Positions 1 through 12,091 of a stretch of DNA of 64,000 nt are shown here, piece by piece. The stretch spans positions 119,943,431-120,007,430 of the forward strand of contig CM051459.1 in the NCBI GenBank assembly GCA_028095005.1. The letters are read 5' to 3'. The stretch is from Rhynchospora pubera (lineage: Eukaryota > Streptophyta > Magnoliopsida > Poales > Cyperaceae). The notes under the pieces were generated by a model, which saw only the letters and a list, made by a program, of their open reading frames with translations, was not told where the DNA came from and searched no databases. The number at the start of each line of letters is the position of its first letter. The stretch's first letter is position 1. Made by a program: the position numbers and the translations under genes.

Positions 1-238
1 CATATTATAAACCTATAAATATTTTAATTGAAGAAAAAAATAATCAACTCTTAATTAAAATCATTTATAAGAGATAAGTAAACTGTATGATGAAAGACTT
101 ATATATGACAAAAGCATCGAAATTAACAACTTATTTTTTTTAATAATTGTGTTACTTAATTTTCATAAACATGATTTGTACGGATTTACCGGTAATCCGG
201 TATTGTTTTACCAAAAGGTAGAACGACTGTGTTTGATC

Positions 239-787
239 TAGGGCTGTATACGAGCCGAGTTCGAGCGAGTTAGCCTCAACTCGAACTCGAACTCGTCACA
301 ACTCGAGCCAACTCGTGACTCGACAGCAAAGCAGTTCCGAGTTGCTTGAGCTAACTCGAACTCGGCTCATTTTAACTCGAGCCAACTCGTGACTCGGCAA
401 CGAACTCGTGAGAAGGTGTTGAGGTACTGGTCGCCTTAGAATTTTGCTCGAAAAAAGAAAAAGAGGAGCAATCGTGAGGGTGTTAGGGAGGAAAAAAGGT
501 CTGGGAACTTGAGGACTAGGATTAGTGAACGAGTTATTGGGCTGCAAATCAATAAAATTGTTGGACTGTATATTAATATGATAATATTTTATTTTTTGCA
601 GCCTGTATATTCTGACTCGAGTTGGGCCGAGTCGAGTTTGACCCAACTCGAACTCGGCTCGTAAAATTAACGAGTTGGCATAACTCGAGTTGTTAGAACT
701 CGAGTTCTTCTAACTCGAGTTTTCATCGAGCTTTTTTCGAGTCGAGTTCGAGTAACTCACGAGTTACGAGTTTTTTGCTCACCCCTA
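239..787. mobile_element. hAT-like non-autonomous element rich in ACTCGAG motifs
   Basis: The element starts TAGGGCTGT and ends CACCCCTA, and is flanked by an exact 8-bp direct repeat GTTTGATC (231-238 and 788-795). An 8-bp duplication and TAGGG-type ends fit the hAT superfamily. The 549-bp body is packed with degenerate ACTCGAG/GAGTTCGAG motifs on both strands and can fold on itself. Open frames inside it are low-complexity by-products; there is no transposase, so it must have been moved in trans. Confidence 0.85.
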
Positions 788-887
788 GTTTGATCTATGT
801 AGCTGTAAATGCTTTAGTACCTTAACCCCCAGATTGCCGGACTGATATTATGCTCAAATTAACATGACAGAGTAACGATGGGTGTAG

Positions 888-1051
888 AAATTCAAATCAG
901 GTGGCGCGCGACACCCATGTAGCACGGTTCACAGGCCGTCAGATTCAAATCGGATGGTCCCTATTTTAATCCGGATTATAAGGTCCGTAAAAAATTAACC
1001 GTCAGATCCAAATCAAACGGCTCGCGTGTAGCGCGTCACGGAATCCGGATT
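888..1051. mobile_element. Small Mutator-like MITE (tentative)
   Basis: A 164-bp segment lies between two exact copies of GATGGGTGTA (878-887 and 1052-1061). A 10-bp direct repeat falls in the 9-11-bp range made by Mutator-like transposases. The two ends are imperfect inverted repeats carrying GGATT/AATCC and GCGCG motifs. It has no coding capacity. Confidence 0.5.
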
Positions 1052-1166
1052 GATGGGTGTAAAAGTTGAGCTTAGATATGTTGTTGATCAAGCTCTTTCG
1101 TCATGCATATGATTAATTACGTCACTTAAAAGTTAAAAAGTTAATGATAAATAAAATAGTACTTAC

Positions 1167-1283
1167 ACCGCTTGGTGGGACTTCTCTCGGGGCAACTTGT
1201 AGCACCATTACGCCGAGGAACAAAATTATAACGATAGCGAGCTTGATAGTATAAGAGCAAGTATTGAGTCGACCTTTACTCAT
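1167..1283 (-). CDS. Putative first exon of a small signal-peptide protein
   Basis: ATG at 1283 on the minus strand opens 39 codons: a short polar start (MSKGRLNTCS), a hydrophobic segment (KLAIVIILFLGVMVL, about residues 14-28) like a signal peptide or membrane anchor, then QVAPREVPPSG. The frame stops exactly at a consensus splice donor GTAAGT (plus positions 1161-1166). Without splicing it would add only about 14 residues and stop. The size and layout resemble precursors of secreted plant peptides, whose mature part would be in a second exon, but I could not find that exon; the DNA at 888-1051 is a MITE. The start is uncertain because another in-frame ATG lies 11 codons upstream. It may not be a gene. 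Confidence 0.25.
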
Positions 1284-1374
1284 TTTGTTCCTTCCCTCTA
1301 GCAGCAGCACCTCCAATCTTCACCTTATAATTAACAACTACACAGTTTATTATGCAGAAAGGTCCCACTTTAGA

Positions 1375-1527
1375 CTCCGTTTGGATAGGTGTGGGAAGAA
1401 GGAAAGAAGGAAAGAAGTGGGAAGAAGTATTAGGAAGTGTGTAACTTTGTGAAAAGTTTGGATTGTTTATAATTTTTTTCTTCCTTCTTCTTTCTTCTTC
1501 TTCTTTCTTCCTATATCCAAACGCACC
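1375..1527. mobile_element. MITE of the CCGTTTGGAT family, copy 1
   Basis: About 153 bp bounded by CTCCGTTTGGAT and the inverted end ATCCAAACGCACC, with purine-rich GGAAGAAGG tracts on one arm and the pyrimidine complement on the other. The same arrangement recurs at 10426-10580, 42151-42440 and 42829-43080. A flanking TTTA on both sides may be a short target duplication, but this is weak. Confidence 0.6.
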
Positions 1528-3160
1528 TTTATACTTCTATTTGCAATCCATTGAACTTACTATTTTGGGAAGCTTGCAAAATTTGTTGCTGGCATGTCCT
1601 TTTAGGTCTGATAATATTTGAATATTATCATCATTGGTTCTCTGGTGATCTCATATTTCGTGAACGATAATAAATTAACAAAATGAGAGATAAATTCTTT
1701 ATTAACTGGATTATTCTTCTTTAAATGATCTTAGTTAAATAAATAACAATTGAGGAAATATAATACGTTAAGTAGTTGTGGCAAATAATAATAATAAAAG
1801 GCAAACATAAGGGAAAAAGCCTCAATAGAGCGATTATATTTTATAACACACTTTTAACAATCATGTTAGGGATACGATAAACAGAAAAAAAATAATAATA
1901 TCACTCACATGTTTTATTGAACATATGAAATTTTGAACATTTGGAGGGAACATATGAGAAATGGAGAAGGATAAATCATTTAAGTCGGGGTGTATATGAT
2001 AAATATGGCAAATCGACGGTTCATATCGTGGTCTGCGAGACTCCGAGTCCAAGTTGGCTTCCGCGTTCTTTCCACTGAACTTAAAAGTCCAATGAAACAT
2101 GCACTTTCTTCAATCAAAAAAAAAAAAAAAAAAAAGAAACATACACTTTCAAATCTCGGTAGGTGAACTATATATTCCGAATTTCCGATTAACCATAAAT
2201 AAGTTGGACACATCAATAAGTTGGACACATCAATAAATAAACTGAACAAAAACAAACGTGATAGTTCAAGATGGCACGTGAAGAGATGCTAGATAGTAAT
2301 TTTGAAATTATTAATGCCGTAAAAAATGATAATGGTATGTTTCTAAATTATAATTAAAAAAAAAACTTAAAAATCGCATCCAAATCGTGGACCTTATTTT
2401 TTAATAAAGGGAATTTGACAAAAAAAAATTATAATTCTTCAAGTCCGTACGTTTTCATGACATGACAGATCAAAAGGTATTCTGCTCCAGAAGTTAGATT
2501 CAGGTAGATATGAGGTGAGAAATCGGAAATCAAGGCTTTCGGAATTTGGTAACTTGCTCCACAATGGAGATGAAAAGGGGGTGAAGGGAGAGCCAGAGAG
2601 GGAAGAGAATGTGTTTTTAACTTTTTATGAAGAGTTAATCGCCAAGGTTATATCCGATTTTACGGTGAGAAAATTCAGGACATCCTTTACCTTTCCTTAC
2701 TCCGATTTCCCTCCGCCTAAACTTTGTAGAGCAAAACGTAAGTTAAAACAATTCATTCATCTAATGATTGATCGATCTTGTTAAAAAAAATTCAGAGAAT
2801 ATAAACCATCACGTATGCAATACTCCTAAAGAACAAAATGAACAATTGAAATTAGAAATTGCAAATTTAAATTTAAAAAAAAAACTAAAAAGAAAGATCA
2901 TAATATTTAAGGACATTAAATATTTATGGGCATTAAAACTTTTCATTTTTTTATTTAAATTAATATTGCAAAACGTTCTTATTGATCCTAAACTCATATA
3001 AAATTTACTTAATTTAATTGCCGATCCATGCAACCAACATTCATGTGTCCAATTGAGATTTTGTTATTTTAATTTCATCCGTCTGATCAAAAGTAAACGG
3101 TCCGAAGTATCCTAAATTACTGTAATTCTAGTTCTAGAAGAAAGAAGAGGAAGTGAACAT
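1528..3160. other. Intergenic, no recognised gene
   Basis: AT-rich DNA with a 19-base A run at about 2117-2136. Several short open frames lie at 1861-3033 on both strands; none has a recognisable domain, splice context or compositional sign of coding. The right end holds the promoter and 5' leader of the uL1 gene. Confidence 0.7.
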
Positions 3161-3233
3161 TGTTCCATCTCCAGTTGTCTCTCGTGCTTAAACCCTCTGA
3201 GCCGCCGTGACCACCGTTGGGGCTCCTCCTTCA

Positions 3234-6200
3234 ATGGCACACCTCCGACTACTTCGTCACCATTCTCTCCATTGCGACCACAACCTCGCTCTTCTCCGTT
3301 TGATCGCTCCCTTCTGTTCTTCTTCAGCTCCGATCAAGCCCGTCGCATACCCCGTCAAACCCAAAGAGCCTACCGGAGAAGAAACAACAACCCAACATCA
3401 AGCGCCAAAGCAAGAACAACCCACTTCGAGTTCTGGTCGTTTAGGAACTACGGAGACTCTAGATTTACTGGAATCCTTGAAGAGCTCACCGTCACCGACA
3501 TGGACACGGGAAGAAGCGCGATTTATGAAGGATGCGCCGGTTATAACTCCAGTAAGAATCCTGTAGCCGAATGTTTTTGCTAATTACTTGTTAATGAGAT
3601 GCTCTCAGAGGAATTTCGTCGAACGTCTTGTGTGCATGGTTCACTATTTTCAGGGTCTTTGCTGCAGATACTGTTACTTGTTATTAATGCTAGATATAAC
3701 TTAATACCTTACTCTACTGGTAATGTAGTTAGGTGAACCACTATGTACTGGTACTTTTATGTACTGGGTATTGACTAAGATGGGTAAATGCAGGTGTCTT
3801 ATGCAGCCAAGGTGGCACCATTGCCAGAGGATAGGGTGGAGGAGAGACAAGAGGAGATTGAAGAAAAAGAAAGACAGGAGGCACAAGAACAGCTGAATAG
3901 AGAGGCTAGGAGGATGGAACCTGATTTTCGAATGAGGAGACATATTTTTGGGTTACAAGAGGAAGAGAAAATACCATACCCGACACTAATCAGGGTTGAG
4001 AAGAAACCCCAAAAAGTGGCTGTGGATCTCATGGAGGCAATCAGACAAGTCAAGGTTGGTATTTTTTTTTTCCAAGGACTAATTTATTAGGTTTGGTCAT
4101 TTCTACTCAAATGGAAGGTAACTACCTAGATGGTTCCTGTGCGAGTTAGTCTTTTATCGTGTTGTGTTTTTTTTTGCTTGATTTTTCTTGGCAATGCGGC
4201 CACAATAAGTGTTTAATGTGGCTAATTGTTTGGGGCTTAACTAAGTTTTGTTTACCATCTTCTGTTGGTTAAGCTCAATTAAAGGGCTGAATATATGCAT
4301 TATTGTTCCATGCCAATCAACTCATGTATTTTTCATATTACTAGCAAAAAGATTGTATCATTTGTTTCCCTTTTTTTTTATTCTTATCATTAATATTATC
4401 ATCTGCTTTATTCATATTTGGGAACTTTCTCATATTATTTATTTGTTGTAATTGATGTTATCTGTTGAGTTCATGAGAGAATTACAATATTTTTCCCTTA
4501 TTCTTGAACAAATTATGTTTGACTTGTGCGAAACCAACTTTACAAGCAAAATTTTTTTCTTTTTAAACAACATGCCTTATCTTTTTTTTGTCAGGCAAAT
4601 GCAAAGCGTAATTTCGTAGAGACAGTTGAGGCTCATGTTAATTTGGGTGTTGATCCAAGGCGAGGTGACCAGGTTGGTACTCTTTACTTTTATCGATATT
4701 CATTAAAAACCTCTGGTGCTCAAATAATAGCTTATTGAATCTTATTTTGCTTTGTGGTAAAAATTTAAATTGGTTTAAAAATAATAATCAATTCCCTATC
4801 AGAATAATCACCCTCTTTTTGCTCAGCATTCTTTTCATTTATGGTGTTAACATAACTTCTTCTGGTGCAGATGGTACGTGGTGCATTAACACTTCCACAT
4901 GGCACCGGAAAGGTACATGAATGCATTTCTACTTCTCTTTAAGTTTGTAATATGCTATAGAACAAATCACTCACAGCTTTGAATGCATCAAAGACTGTTA
5001 GAGTTGCAGTATTTGCCGAAGGTGCAGCTGCTGAAGAAGCCAGGGCTGCTGGAGCTGATGTTGTTGGAGGTGATGAACTCATAGAGCAGATACGAACTGG
5101 TACACACAAACTCTTTAACCCAATCTAAAATGTCTCAGTGGGGATACTCCACAGTTCGTGTTTCTTTTTATTTAAACCTTCCTTTAAGAATAAGGTTTAC
5201 TTGGGTATACTGACTATTAGATATTTTCCATATTGGGAGCCAAGATTAAACAGCAAAGTTCACAGCCTGTTTAGCAAACTGAAATGGTCCATAAATGAGT
5301 TTATTATTTAAGTTTAATTGTTGTAAAGTGGCTGCACATATACATCAATCTAAATGTAAAATTATATCGTATGAAAAATATAGTCTTTTTTTAGTTATCT
5401 TTTCTACACAATCTGTCCTTCCTTCTATTTTGTTTAGGGCCTATCATTCTAAGCTAATTTAAGTTTGATAATGGATAGGGGGCGGCAAACTGAACTTTGA
5501 TAAATGTATCGCAACGCCAATGTATATGCCTCGTCTCTCTAAGGTTTGTACTACAAACTTATCTGTAGGGTGGATAAGTGCTAGCTACTACCAGTGTATC
5601 AGTTCATGTTTGGGTTTCTGTATCAGTACAGTACTACCATGTACAAGTCATGGAATGGGTTATCAGTTTGTTATCTGTTCAACTCCATTCATTATTCATT
5701 TCCTTTTGACTTGTCTTGTGTTAACTTGCACAAATACTATATACTAAGGCACCTTTGCAGAGACTTTCTATTTTGTAATTCTAATACTTTTATCGTGCTT
5801 ATTACTCATTATTTATACAGATAGCTAGAATCCTTGGGCCACGTGGTCTCATGCCAAACCCAAAGGTGAGCTCTTAGGTTCATTTGTCTTTTTCTTTTTC
5901 TTTTTTGTTTTTTTGTTACATAGCATAATAAGTCCTTATTGTTTACACGAAGAAAATAATTTTCTTATGATGGTTGATAAAGCTCCCCTCGTACTTCTCT
6001 AAAATGTAATAGCTAGGGTCTGTGACTAGTGATGTTTCTAATGCTGTCAAAGCTGCAAAGTGTGGCCGCATCGATTTTAAAATTGACAAGACTGCTATAG
6101 TTCATGTCGGCCTTGGCAAGGTAAACATTTCTTGCAAACCTTTTTTTTTTTGTCTGTTTAATTTGGCAAAGGAACTTCAGCAATGAGGTGTAGTATGCAA

Positions 6201-7038
6201 TTTTTGAGGGACAAGTATTAGGTGTACTTTGTTGTGTTTGATTGCTAGGACCATAAATAGTCTAAGCCTTTTATCCCAAACAAGTTAGGGTAGGCTAGAA
6301 ATGACACCCCGACCCTGGCCATTTCTTGTATATATGGCTAAGTTTTTACGCTGGCTCGCCAAGCCTATCGCAAGCATGCGGGCTTGAACCCTGGACCTCT
6401 TAGAAGAGAGCCAAGTGCTCTTACCACCTGAGCTACTAGACCACATGCTAGGACCATCTTGTAAATATTTATGCTTCCATGATTGCTTTTTTAGTTTGAT
6501 TTTGGCAACTCTAGTCTGGTTGCGTTTCATTTCTAGCCTTCCTCGAATTGTTTGGGACTAAAGGCGTTGTTGTTCCTATAATTGCTTAAATTGTTCATTT
6601 TGTATTGAAGGTAAATTTCTCGGAGGAAGTATTGCGTGAAAACATTGGAGCCTTTGTTAATGCTCTTTTGCTTGCAAAGCCTGCTGGTTTGAAGAAGAGT
6701 GAGTGCCTTTATATTATCTTTTATTTTTTAATTTTTTGGGTTTGACTTTGACTGCTTGGTAATGTCTACCTAAACTACCCTTTTTGTAGCTTCTAAATAT
6801 GCGGGTTATGTGAAGAATTTTACCCTGAGCTGCACGGTAAGTGAAATGCCATCACTAAACTAGTAGTAATCATGGTTTCTAGTCTCAATTTCTGGCAGCA
6901 AAATCAGCTAGCCTCATTTTCTGTAGTCTTCGTGCTGTAACAATCTTAAATCTTTGCCAGATGGGCCCTGGATTTCCTGTGACCGTACAATCTCTATCTG
7001 CTGCTGCTGACCACTATAGCAAGCTTCAAGTCAAATAA
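3234..7038 (+). CDS. MRPL1: Ribosomal protein uL1, mitochondrial type, 11 exons
   Basis: Encodes a large-subunit ribosomal protein of the uL1 family, which forms the mobile L1 stalk that binds 23S-type rRNA and helps release deacylated tRNA. Exons, all with GT-AG borders and a continuous frame: 3234-3551, 3794-4054, 4595-4672, 4871-4912, 4994-5099, 5479-5543, 5821-5865, 6013-6120, 6611-6698, 6790-6836, 6961-7038, giving about 411 residues. The L1 domain (from about residue 175) shows GALTLPHGTGK, then VRVAVFAEGAAAEEARAAGA, GGGKLNFDKCIATP, ARILGPRGLMPNPK and IDKTAIVHVGLGKVNFSEE, the classic uL1 signatures. Bacterial L1 is about 230 residues; the extra N-terminus has an arginine/serine-rich start like a transit peptide (about 1-40), then a strongly charged probable coiled coil (about 112-140) and GLQEEEKIPYPTLIRVEKK. 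The extension fits the mitochondrial rather than the plastid paralogue, but that is from memory. The start is the first ATG in frame. Intron 8 holds a SINE (6255-6445). Confidence 0.93.
6255..6445 (-). mobile_element. Au-type tRNA-derived SINE in a uL1 intron
   Basis: A 191-bp insertion flanked by an exact 12-bp direct repeat TGCTAGGACCAT (6243-6254 and 6446-6457). On the minus strand it begins with a tRNA-like head: A-box-like TAGCTCAGGTGG, then B-box-like GGGTTCAAGCC, the internal promoter of RNA polymerase III. It ends with TAGCCTACCCTAACTTG and TTTGGGATAAAAGGCTT, which I recognise as the tail of the Au SINE family of plants. It is antisense to the host gene and inside the intron between exons 8 and 9, so splicing should be unaffected. 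Confidence 0.85.
6530..6576 (+). repeat. Partial Au SINE tail, plus orientation
   Basis: TTTCTAGCCTTCCTCG followed by TTGTTTGGGACTAAAGGCG and TTGTTGTTCC is an Au SINE 3' end without a head. It lies 85 bp from the full SINE in opposite orientation, so the intron RNA could pair there. Confidence 0.65.
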
Positions 7039-7866
7039 TGATGCAAGGATGCACCATGTCGGAATAACCATACAGTAATTGTTGCTTGGCATAAAGTGTT
7101 AAAATAGCAATTTGATTTCAATTTTGAATCTGCTTCCGGGCAGTATCAGTATATGTGCTTATTTAATGTTCTTTCTTTAAAACCTCATGAAGTTGTATTT
7201 CTGAGCTTTGCAAGCTTTAGGCTTCTTTTTATTTATTTGTTGAATATATGAATTTTTCTTGAGTTTCCTTAAGCAGATAGTTTTCAGTGTAATTGCAGTG
7301 ATAAGTTTCAATAAAATAGTGTGGAAGTGAAGTTGATAGACAAAAAAATTATGACAAAAACACTGTTGTTCATCTTTCCTTTGATCATATTTTGTTGTTA
7401 TGGTCTTAAGTTGTTATAATTGGTATGTATTAGTGATGCATTCAACCAGATATATTGTTTATCAATGTTCAAAATGTGGTAACAGAGTATGTTGTGTACA
7501 TTTTGCAAGCTGATCATTTACTTTGTTGCCAAGAAATTTATTGATCAAATACCTAAATTCTTCTGATAAATTCAATGTTGCTAGTATAGCATTCACCTTG
7601 TATAGATTATACACCAACCATTCTTTCAAGTTGCTGCGAGTAGTGGCTGCTGAGTGCTGATAGGCATTGTCAAGGAAAGTGCTTACGTTTGTCAATTTAC
7701 ATGAGCCCATTTGCAGACCTCTAGCCTCTAGGAGTCTAGGTAGTTCCTAAGCTACAAATAAGCAGATCGAACCTTTTCCCTTTCACGCTTTTATCATATC
7801 AGGGAACTAAGCCTAGATTCGGCCCAATTTTATGGAAACAAAATGTTACACAAATTTCATAATTAC
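7039..7866. other. uL1 3' region and intergenic
   Basis: Contains the uL1 3' UTR, with AATAAA-like signals (for example AATAAAAT near 7310), then AT-rich sequence. An 82-codon minus-strand open frame at 7462-7710 has no recognisable domain. Confidence 0.6.
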
Positions 7867-8632
7867 GGATGCAACCGTTAGCTACGATCAAACTTCAATT
7901 TTCGAGATTCTAACAGTCGATCCGAACAGTTCAATGTGTTCTCCATATTGAAATCTCATTGGAGACCAAATTTTACATTTTTCTAATTTTATTTACTATT
8001 TTTTTTGAGATTTTTAAAAATCATAGTTATTGAAGGGTCCAGAATTGTTTAGATTAAGAATTTTGTAAAGAGGAGGGTTCCGGTGCCCACATTTTGGATG
8101 CCCCAAAACACACTTTTTTACTACTTTTACAAAATATAAAATTCAAACTTCAAATCCAAACTGTTGATCTTATTCGATACAACTAGCGATGCATTTTCAT
8201 ATAAGTTTTATAATTTTTGAAGTTTATTTGATACTTGATCAAGAGATTGAAAATTGAACGAATGTAGTTAAATATGATAGATTAATTCTAATCTGTTCAT
8301 ATTTTAGCCTCTTGATCAAGTATCAAATAAACTTCAAAATTTATAAAACTTATATGAAAATGCATCGCTAGTTATATCGAATAAGATCAACGATTTGGAT
8401 TCGAAGTTTGAATTTTATATTTTGTAAAAGTAGTAAAAAAGTGTATTGTGGGGCATTTGGGGGCATCCAAAATGTGGGCATCGGAACTCAAACAAATACT
8501 AAAAAATTTTAGAAAAATATAAAATTTTGTCTCCAACGAGATATCAATATGGAGAACACATTGAACGGTTCGGATTGACTGTTAGAATCACGAAAATTGA
8601 GATTTGATCGTAGCTGACGGTTGCATCCGTCA
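7867..8632. mobile_element. Long inverted-repeat (foldback) element
   Basis: Left arm about 7867-8250 and right arm about 8290-8632 are inverted copies. Matching blocks include GGATGCAACCGT, TTCAATGTGTTCTCCATATTG, GCCCACATTTTGGATGCCCC and CTAGCGATGCATTTTCATAT, with a core around TTGATACTTGATCAAGAG. The left arm has about 85 bp of extra sequence near 7990-8075. Transcription across it would give a long hairpin that could be diced into siRNA. Related elements are at 18432-18865 and 28118-28432. The outer borders are not fixed. Confidence 0.8.
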
Positions 8633-10425
8633 GTCGTGGCTGATTTTAGCCCATCTAAAAAATCATTACAATTGCAACCAAAGATGTAAACAACATTTAT
8701 ATTAAGTATGGACCATTGATTTTATGATATGATCTTATCTTATATGTAGTTTAGATATTGATTTCAGATTGAAGATCGGACTCTTTGATAGAAAAAAGGT
8801 CTAGTGCTTAAACAATTTACGTTTTAGAAAAATATCTACTTGTATTGTTGGTAGATTTAGCTATCTATTTGTATTGTCTAATATTAGTTTATTTCTTTAT
8901 TTGTCCATGTGTTGGGGTATTTTTGCTAGTAATTATAACATATTTTATACAGTGGTTTTCTAGTTTCTACTTCACCTGTAAAGTTCTTCCAAAATATTTA
9001 CCGAAGAATTTAATAAAGCCAGAGAGGACATGCCAGTTTTCTAGTAGTCTTGGTTAAAAATAAATATTATTCATTTTGACTCATGAAACGAAATGAGTAT
9101 AATGTTATTATAAATCAGTAAGTTCTTATTTATATTCAATATCGAATAGTTTGATCATCAAATTTCGCTAGTAAATATATGATTGAGTTCGTCTAGACAT
9201 ATCTGACATCACCATAACCTCAGTTTCTTCAATTGACCCCATGTAGTGTTGTTCCATGAGTTATTAAGTGACCGAGTTATTAGTTGTCATGCATATATTG
9301 ACAGTGACAGAGTTACTTTTCAGGTTGTGTTTTAGTTGTTATTTACATTAGCATAGTTATTATAATTTTAATTATTTTCGTTTATGAACATTTTCATAAT
9401 TACATTTCTGATTGTCCAAGATTTTATAATTAGTCATTATGCACATTGATAGAATTGTTATTTAGATAGTTGCTAATTTTTGTGCAAATTTATTATTACT
9501 AGAAATTTATTATTAGTTGTTGTTTGGTACATAACTCATAGTGATAGTGGAGCCGTTTTTGTCAATGAAAATAGCCATTTGATTGAGGCTATACAGATTG
9601 CAGTCGTTTTCATTCCAACTGGAACCATACGAACGTAATTAAAGCTGAATTAGACGACTTCACGGATTTCAAATTGAATTATATTTACTTATTATTAGGT
9701 ATGAGATGGTATATTAGTATACTATTATAACTTTAGAAGCTGCGATTTTTTTAATTGATTTTAAACAACAACCAAAAGTGGTACTGTGCGCGGTGCGCCG
9801 CAATTCCGGGGACGAAGCAGAGGACAAAATGGAACCAGTCAGTCCTTAATTAGTTTTTACATTTTTTGATGCGAACTCAGAACATTCTCCAAAATAAATA
9901 AAAAAATGTGAATTAACATTTGCGACAGAAATTTTATTGGTCTCGAACTCCAATAGTAGGTTTGCTTTCGCTTAAAATGTATCTTGAATATTGATCTAAG
10001 ATGAAATCTCTACTCATGAATAGTGACCGTAAAGAACCCAGTCAACCCACTAACCCCATATTAGAAAAAAAGAATATTGAAAATTATTCAAGAAACAAAT
10101 TAGCTGATAAACAAATTTCCTATATTTAACACCTTTATAAGAAAATTAACTAAAATAATAACGGCCACCTCGTTAATTAAATTGGAATTTCGCAAACTAA
10201 CTGAACTTCTAAAAGAAAAAAATGTCTTATCTAAAAAAAAATGTACATGCATGTATTGAATAAAAACATTATTATTGTTGTTGTTCTTATTATTATTATT
10301 ATTATTATTCAGAATTGAGATATGTTATCTGAAATTTAAAATCTAAAATGTATAAACTTAAAAACTAAAAAGTAAATGGCACAACCGGACAACTGTGATA
10401 CCACAAACTACGACAGCTCAACACT
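8633..10425. other. Intergenic with ATT microsatellite
   Basis: AT-rich, no recognised gene. A simple repeat of ATT/GTT/TAT triplets runs about 10268-10309. The 70-codon frame at 8845-9057 is hydrophobic by AT-rich composition and has no support as a gene. Confidence 0.65.
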
Positions 10426-10580
10426 GGTGCGTTTGGATCGTTGGAAGAAAGAAGAAGAAGAAGGAAGAAGAAGAAAAAAAATTATAAACAATCCAAACTC
10501 TTCACAAAGTTACACACTTCCCAATACTTCTTCCCACTTCTTCCCTTCTTCCCTTCTTCCCACACCTATCCAAACGCACC
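10426..10580. mobile_element. MITE of the CCGTTTGGAT family, copy 2
   Basis: A 155-bp element with perfect 13-bp terminal inverted repeats GGTGCGTTTGGAT / ATCCAAACGCACC. The inside is AGAAGAAGG tracts on the left and CTTCTTCCC tracts on the right, with ACAATCCAAACTCTTCACAA in the middle. This is the cleanest copy of the family in the window. No clear target duplication was seen. Confidence 0.75.
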
Positions 10581-11919
10581 CATTGAAAGTCAAACTAAAG
10601 TAAAGATGGATTTTGTTTCTCTTCCCTAAAGGATAATAACAACTGGAAACGAGAGACACCGTAGACCAATCGAGTCTGACTTAATCCAAAATTTTTTAAA
10701 AACAATATATAATTTGACTTCATGATGTACATGTACACGAAGACTTTCCTCTTAAACATTAATTGTCGTTTAGCAAATGTGCGAGCAGTTAGTCGGTCGG
10801 GAAATATGACTTTCTCGTTAGTACAATCCTTTAATAAACGTCTTTTTCTCTCACTAATTGTGGCACTCGAGTGATTGGAAATTCGCTGGCATAAATTTTT
10901 CCGAATCTATAATTGAATCGATAATAAATTAATCCCCCTAAGTAGGCTTTTCCGGCGAAATATTAAAATTTGTTTATCAGTAGCAACTAGCAACATTAGA
11001 TACTGTTATGCAAAAATGGTTCAATTTATTTCTAATAAAAATGCAACATTTGTTTATCAGTAGCAACAATTAATGGTTCGATCTATTTCTAATAAAAATG
11101 CAAAAACTAGGGATCAAATGTTTAAATAACCACATCCATCTCGTTTTATTTTATTACTAAATATTTAACAGAAAGTAACAAACGCAACATATATAATAAT
11201 TCAAAATATTGAATCTATATATAACCACTCCATAATTAAATTGCGTAATTTTCAAAGTCGGCCATACTTTCTTGACTCACTGGTGGGTAAGCCAGCTAAT
11301 CAGGTGAAAACAAAATTATGCAAGTGGTATTAACCTCAACTTGCATCCTTCCTTGGGTTGTGCACTTAAATCTTACTCTTTAATCAGTTTAGAATAGAGT
11401 TCGGCACCGTTATATGCCGGACAAATGATCCAAGCGGGCTAATTATCAATTAGAGGGGGTTTTGTTCCGTAAACAGGGGTTAGGATAGTTTTCATACTTT
11501 GTAGTCTTAAACAGAGGCGGAATTAGATGGAGCCAACGAGTGCAATGTGCCTCGTAATTTTCTTCCAATCAAGCTTTTCTATATATAATATTTATGATTT
11601 TATTGATAATTTTCTTAATAAAAACACTTTTTGACCTCCATAAAAATGTCCCTACTATTGATAAGAATATTAACTATTTAGTTTTTAATTATTTTAGTTA
11701 CTCTAATTTATTCTGGCTCAGTCACCAATACTTTCAATATTAATTTTTCATAACATTCTGAACATCGATATTTGTGGAGCTTTTTTTGTAATTTATAATT
11801 TATTCTATATAAAATAGTTTCATTCACAATTTATAATGTTTTTTCCCCAAAAAAAAAATGAAAGAGGTGTTCTGGTTTCCTTTTATTATATACCTCTAAA
11901 AATATATTAGTATATTTTG
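10581..11919. other. Intergenic, no recognised gene
   Basis: AT-rich. A local repeat is visible: the block GTTTATCAGTAGCAAC followed by TCTAATAAAAATGCAA occurs at about 10973-11045 and again at 11049-11104. Confidence 0.6.
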
Positions 11920-12091
11920 CAAGCTTTTAAAAAACTCCGTTTTTTTCGTTTTATCTATATTTTTGTTTACACCGCACAACTGTTTTATCCGATATTTCAC
12001 CGTTTTATCCGTTTTATCGCCGCTTTATCACCGATAAACGCTAAATCACCACCCAACCGCTAAACCGCACAAATCGCATTTTAAAACCTTG
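11920..12091. mobile_element. hAT-like MITE, 172 bp
   Basis: Starts CAAGCTTTTAAAA and ends TTTTAAAACCTTG, giving near-perfect inverted ends, and is flanked by an exact 8-bp duplication ATATTTTG (11912-11919 and 12092-12099). The body has repeated CCGTTTTATC and ACCGCAC motifs. Non-coding. Confidence 0.85.

Noticed and set aside
296..646. A 116-codon minus-strand frame
   Set aside because: It lies wholly inside the ACTCGAG-rich hAT-like element and is low-complexity.
2515..3033. Short open frames on both strands upstream of the uL1 gene
   Set aside because: Lysine/asparagine- and phenylalanine-rich translations typical of AT-rich DNA; no family recognised.
6360..6445. tRNA-like sequence with A- and B-box motifs on the minus strand
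   Set aside because: It is the head of a SINE, with a SINE tail and 12-bp target duplication; it does not fold into a complete tRNA with an acceptor stem, so it is not called as a tRNA gene.
10376..10629. Two charged open frames rich in Glu/Lys/Arg
   Set aside because: They are translations of the AGAAGAAGG tracts of a MITE.
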